Below are positions 60,446 through 64,000 of a DNA stretch of 64,000 nt, in pieces. A model generated the notes under the pieces. It was not told the origin of the DNA and did no database searches. It saw nothing but the letters and a program-made list of their open reading frames with translations. This DNA is from a bacterium (GTDB taxonomy: Bacteria > Zhuqueibacterota > QNDG01 > JAGLOF01). How positions within the stretch are numbered: the first letter of the stretch is position 1; the number at the start of each line of letters is the position of its first letter. Made by a program: the position numbers and the translations under genes. The stretch spans positions 47,049-111,048 of the forward strand of contig JAFGRY010000021.1 in the NCBI GenBank assembly GCA_016934955.1, in the 5' to 3' direction.

Positions 60446-63025
60446 ATGAAGAAGCGGTTCCAGTCAGTCGGCGTGGTCATGGTCCTGTGTGTCTTTCCGG
60501 TTCAGGCGCAGGTTATTGAGGAAATGAATGACTCATCCCGGATGGGGAGTTGGAACAATGTCCTCTCCGATCTGGAGTACGGTATGCAGGCAGCTAAAGA
60601 GCGACACTTCCCGGACCGGGCCATTGACAGCCCGGCAAACGATGCCCCAGATTGTTTTTCATTGACGGCCCCTGACACCGGAGACGAACTCACTCTCCCG
60701 CTCTCTCCGGATCTGACCGGATCTGTAGCGGTCATTGACGGGACCGGCCCTGACATCATGTTCAATTACACGATCAGCAACTCAGGTGACGTAGGAGCGT
60801 CCAATTTCCATGTGTACATCGTTCTTTCCGTAAATACAACAATCAGCACAAGTGATATTCTTGTCGGTGATTACGTGCACAGTATCGCGGGTGCACATTC
60901 CACAACCTATACATCAGTAACCGTGGATGTTGGAGACGCAGCGCCCGGTACCTATTATCTGGGTATCGTCGTCGATGCTACCGGACTCATCACCGAGAGC
61001 AATGAGAATAACAATACTGGATATGATAATTCCCCTCAGGTAACGGTTCCTGCCTGGAGGGACCTATCCGGGATGGTGACTGTTACAGACGATGCCGGAC
61101 CGGATATCCGCTGGGAGTACACATTGATAAATACCGGTAACGCCTCAGCTGACAATTTTCATACCCGTTTTCTATTATCCACAGATGAAACAATTTCAGT
61201 TGCCGAAGACATTCTCATTTATGATTTGACCAGGAGTCTGGATGCCGGCTCAACAGTTGAGTCATGGGTCACGGCCAGTTTTCTTTTAACCGCTCCCGGC
61301 ACGTATTTTCTGGGCGTGGTTGTGGACGCCACCTCGGTGATTCCCGAAAGCGATGAAAACAACAACACGAATTACGATGCGGTGACCCAGGTTGTCATTG
61401 ACCCACTGCCTGATCTGAAAGTGCGGAATCTCTCTCTCTCCGCCATTGAAAAGAACAGCCTTGAACTCACGTTTTCCTGTGAAATTCTCAATCAGGGGAA
61501 CGTCAGTGTTGACCTCACAGATGCCCATCTCAGCGCTTACCTTTCGCTGGACCAAACGATCAGCAGAGAAGATGATTATTTTTTCGCGGATGCAGCGTTC
61601 CTTCGCGGTGTGCATCTTTCTCCCGGACAGACGTACTCTCTTGGAACCCGAACATTCCCCTACGAAGGCCCGATCCCCGGCATTCCCGAGGGAACTTATT
61701 ACTTCGGTGTATATGTCGATCCGAATGATGCTGTCGAGGAGAGCCGGGAGTCCAACAACTCGGCATCGGACACCGATCCACGGGTCCCGGTGCCGGCAGC
61801 ACTGCCTGATCTGGTCTGGGGCGGACCCGATATTATTCATGCCGGCGATAAGGTCACTCTGCAGGCATTTATCAGAAATTACGGCTGGGCGGATGCAGTA
61901 GGCCCGTTTTCCTACCGTGTCTATCTCTCGAGTGATGAACAGATCGACGGCGGAGACTATCTGATTACAGAACAGACGATTACCCAGACACTTCATCCGC
62001 TGCAATCCACGCTCTCCAATCCGGCGCCCTTTTCAATAAAGGATGTGCCTGCCGGTACATACCATTCGCTCTGGCAGCTTGATTCGGGCGATCAGATCCC
62101 GGAGCTTTTCGAGAATAATACTCAGACCGGGGAGACCATCGATGTGGTACATCTGCACCTTACTTCACCCTCCGTCGGGGATGTCTGGGTCAAGGGAAAT
62201 CCTTATACGATCAGCTGGACCTGGGAAGGTGATGTGCGTCCGGTTTCGTTGAACCTTTACAGGGCGTATACCAATGGAGCAACCCATATATCCACGATTA
62301 CTCAATCGACTGCCAATACGGGAACGTATGTGTATACACCTCCAGCCGCCCTGAGTGACGGCTCCAATTACCAGATATCTATAGTGGAAACAGGATCAGG
62401 GTCAGAACCGGGAAGGACGCAGGACTGGAGTGATTCGTTCACCATCCAGACGACCGCTCCGCCGACACCAAAACCGGACCTGGTGATCCAGTCCATCGGC
62501 GTCCTGGACGGAACCGGCCCCGAAATCAGATATCAGGCGACCGCGAAAAACCAGGGGGACGCCGCCGCCGGAGAAAGCACGGTGAAGTTCTATCTTTCCA
62601 CGGACACCCAGATCACCAGCTCCGATCATTACATAGACAGCTGGACCGTCTCCGGAAGCCTGGCCGCAGGAAGTTCCCGGGCCTCAGGGGAACGGACCGT
62701 CACCGTCAGCGGAGTGGCGGACGGCGAGTACTACCTGGGAGCGATCGCGGACGCCAACGGCCAGGTGAACGAGAGCAGTGAGGGCAATAACAGCGGGCAT
62801 GCAGCTTCTCCCAAGGTCATCATCCCAAAAAGCACGGAACGCTTCTGGGCCGACCTGGACGGGGACGGCGATGTGGATATCGCCGATGTGCAGATGGTGG
62901 CCGGCCGCTGGGGCTGCTGCGCGGGCGACGGGAACTACCTCGCGATCTGCGATGTGGACGGGGACGGCGATATCGACGTCGTGGACGTGCAGATGGTGGC
63001 CGGTTTGTGGGGAACTTCCGTTTAA
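60446..63025 (+). CDS. Secreted CARDB-repeat protein with Kre9/KNH-like domain and dockerin-like C-terminus
   Basis: The 859-residue protein has a signal peptide ending near VQAQ and five CARDB-type domains (PDLTGSVAVIDG, RDLSGMVTVTDD, PDLKVRNLSLS, PDLVWGGPDII, PDLVIQSIGVLDG). Between the fourth and fifth lies a Kre9/KNH-like Ig domain (LTSPSVGDVWVKGNPYTISW, about residues 575-665). A dockerin-like pair (about 800-859) follows. The first CARDB domain is very similar to that of the upstream gene, so the pair are paralogues. AGGAAGGAG precedes the start; an earlier in-frame start overlaps the upstream gene and is rejected. No catalytic residues are seen. Confidence 0.88.
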   Translation: MKKRFQSVGVVMVLCVFPVQAQVIEEMNDSSRMGSWNNVLSDLEYGMQAAKERHFPDRAIDSPANDAPDCFSLTAPDTGDELTLPLSPDLTGSVAVIDGTGPDIMFNYTISNSGDVGASNFHVYIVLSVNTTISTSDILVGDYVHSIAGAHSTTYTSVTVDVGDAAPGTYYLGIVVDATGLITESNENNNTGYDNSPQVTVPAWRDLSGMVTVTDDAGPDIRWEYTLINTGNASADNFHTRFLLSTDETISVAEDILIYDLTRSLDAGSTVESWVTASFLLTAPGTYFLGVVVDATSVIPESDENNNTNYDAVTQVVIDPLPDLKVRNLSLSAIEKNSLELTFSCEILNQGNVSVDLTDAHLSAYLSLDQTISREDDYFFADAAFLRGVHLSPGQTYSLGTRTFPYEGPIPGIPEGTYYFGVYVDPNDAVEESRESNNSASDTDPRVPVPAALPDLVWGGPDIIHAGDKVTLQAFIRNYGWADAVGPFSYRVYLSSDEQIDGGDYLITEQTITQTLHPLQSTLSNPAPFSIKDVPAGTYHSLWQLDSGDQIPELFENNTQTGETIDVVHLHLTSPSVGDVWVKGNPYTISWTWEGDVRPVSLNLYRAYTNGATHISTITQSTANTGTYVYTPPAALSDGSNYQISIVETGSGSEPGRTQDWSDSFTIQTTAPPTPKPDLVIQSIGVLDGTGPEIRYQATAKNQGDAAAGESTVKFYLSTDTQITSSDHYIDSWTVSGSLAAGSSRASGERTVTVSGVADGEYYLGAIADANGQVNESSEGNNSGHAASPKVIIPKSTERFWADLDGDGDVDIADVQMVAGRWGCCAGDGNYLAICDVDGDGDIDVVDVQMVAGLWGTSV
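62831..63015 (+). repeat. Dockerin-encoding DNA repeat, copy 2
   Basis: This is the partner of 60138-60322. It is the 3' end of the second CARDB gene, equal in length and highly similar, while the two proteins otherwise differ in domain number. Confidence 0.85.
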
Positions 63026-63070
63026 AAGTTTGCGGGCAAACAAAGGACTGCAGCCCGGGAGGCTGATGAT

Positions 63071-63934
63071 ATGACGATTATTGCATGCAATCATGAAAAA
63101 GACATGTTGCGGCGAGGCGGAAGGTCAATGCTGGGTATCTCGTTGTCTCGGCTTTTTCTGTTTCTATTTTTGCCTGCCATATCATCGTCCCTGAACGCTC
63201 AGGAATATACCTTCTCTGAAATTCAGGAGATTCTCTTCACGGAGCGGGCACGAACAGGCGACCCTGCCTTGCGGGATTCATGTTTCGCCAGCCTCGACGA
63301 TTTAATCATGGGGACCTATCCTCCGCTTCATCCAGAAACGGAGAGCTTCTATACGCTTATGATTCGAAAAGCTGTCGAAGAGATTAAGACGGAACATGTT
63401 ACCGGAGGGGCGACGGTATGGCTGATATATAATCATGGGTTTGTCGTCAAAACGCCATCGACTGTTTTCGGGTTTGATTTACATGATTATTTTACAGACA
63501 ATCAGTCTTCCGCTTTCCTTGGACTGGCGGATCTGCTCGATGTGACATTTGTCTCCCACTGGCACGGTGACCATCGATCGGATGAACTTCAGCGCCGAAT
63601 GATTGATTTGGGCAAACCGGTTGTGTCGCTTAACGATGTAGAAGTGAAAAATTACCTCATGGCGCCTGGCGACAGTGCAATGATCGGCACTCTCAGGGTG
63701 ATCGCTCATGACGGCCTGCACAGCCTGCCGGTTCTGCAATTTGAAGTCGTTACGCCCGAGGGATTGAAATTTTTGCATACGGGAGATAATCAAACCCCGG
63801 AGACATTGCCGGATGTTCAGGATGTTGATGTTATGATGGTAAATTGCTGGATAGCTTTGACCGGCGGGGCACATGTAGGAATCGAGGGCGTACGTATGGC
63901 AATCGATAAAGTGAAACCACTAGTGTCCGGTTAA
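63071..63934 (+). CDS. Secreted metallo-beta-lactamase-fold protein, probably 3'-truncated
   Basis: The 287-residue protein has an N-terminal hydrophobic signal segment (SLSRLFLFLFLPAISSSLNAQ) and the zinc motif SHWHGDHRSDEL, with HTGDNQ as the later Asp/His site. It is closer to UlaG/L-ascorbate-lactonase-like and related folds than to the gene at 10025. The frame stops at KPLVSG, whereas such proteins usually continue to a final zinc His. Sequence after it resembles an insertion-sequence end. Start 63071 follows GGGAGG by eight bases; 63128 would give a more typical signal peptide. Homologous length cannot be checked here. Confidence 0.75.
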   Translation: MTIIACNHEKDMLRRGGRSMLGISLSRLFLFLFLPAISSSLNAQEYTFSEIQEILFTERARTGDPALRDSCFASLDDLIMGTYPPLHPETESFYTLMIRKAVEEIKTEHVTGGATVWLIYNHGFVVKTPSTVFGFDLHDYFTDNQSSAFLGLADLLDVTFVSHWHGDHRSDELQRRMIDLGKPVVSLNDVEVKNYLMAPGDSAMIGTLRVIAHDGLHSLPVLQFEVVTPEGLKFLHTGDNQTPETLPDVQDVDVMMVNCWIALTGGAHVGIEGVRMAIDKVKPLVSG

Positions 63935-64000
63935 AGTTTGAAAAAATGAGTACTGCGGGTCAGGCACTTTAACAGGAAGTTTATGTGTTACATTCAAGAC
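63919..64000. mobile_element. Possible insertion-sequence terminus at the window edge
   Basis: From 63919 the sequence reads CTAGTGTCCGGTTAAAG, which resembles terminal repeats of some IS4-type elements as I remember them. It coincides with the apparent premature end of the metallo-beta-lactamase-fold gene. The window ends before any transposase appears, so this is inference. Confidence 0.35.

Overview
The window is about 64 kb of a GC-rich, Gram-negative-type genome. It carries TonB-dependent, TolC and RND envelope proteins and many signal peptides and lipoproteins. The secreted protein at 56620-58341 ends in a NYPNPFNP-type (FlgD-like/type IX secretion) C-terminal domain, and two neighbours end in dockerin-like repeats. 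With a K+-dependent-type membrane pyrophosphatase and an [FeFe]-hydrogenase, this points to an anaerobic member of the FCB superphylum, probably a candidate phylum near KSB1, Zixibacteria, Latescibacterota or Calditrichota. No rRNA or tRNA gene is visible, so finer placement is not supported.

Layout. 1-2784 (minus): a lipoprotein, a histidine kinase and a sigma-54-activator response regulator (cut by the left edge). 3146-6946 (plus): a two-gene [FeFe]-hydrogenase locus, a NuoF-tail/GltD fusion plus a HydA-type catalytic subunit, with a possible sigma-54 promoter in between. 7047-16395 (plus): a PQQ-type propeller protein with EF-hands, an MsrB-MsrA fusion, a metallo-beta-lactamase-fold protein, an AbgT transporter, minisatellites, a small unknown protein, a CheY-like protein and HppA.

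16649-32353 (plus): a 15.7-kb envelope export operon. It has an ABC ATPase, an ABC-2/M1-like/golvesin-like giant protein, TolC, a lipoprotein adaptor, an RND pump, a 1574-residue RND-ABC hybrid and an ABC-2 permease. In the hybrid the ABC nucleotide-binding domain is itself interrupted by a membrane segment. This is the most unusual item in the window.

32505-45389 (minus): housekeeping and envelope genes: serine dehydratase, YhhN, PAP2, a DPP-IV-like peptidase, a HAD phosphatase, an M23-like lipoprotein, a metallophosphoesterase and PepD. Then comes a TonB receptor / ECF S component / methyltransferase operon whose near-consensus promoter is followed by a GTGTTAC-N13-GTAACAC operator resembling NikR sites, which suggests nickel-regulated uptake.

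45592-63934 (plus): an aminotransferase, a SpoIIAA-like protein, an MFS carrier, a sensor kinase/OmpR pair and two paralogous secreted TPR plus PD40-propeller proteins. A cohesin-like T9SS-type protein follows, next to two CARDB-repeat proteins with dockerin-like ends (a possible extracellular cohesin-dockerin pair). The last gene, a metallo-beta-lactamase-fold protein, seems cut at its 3' end by what may be an insertion-sequence terminus at the window edge.
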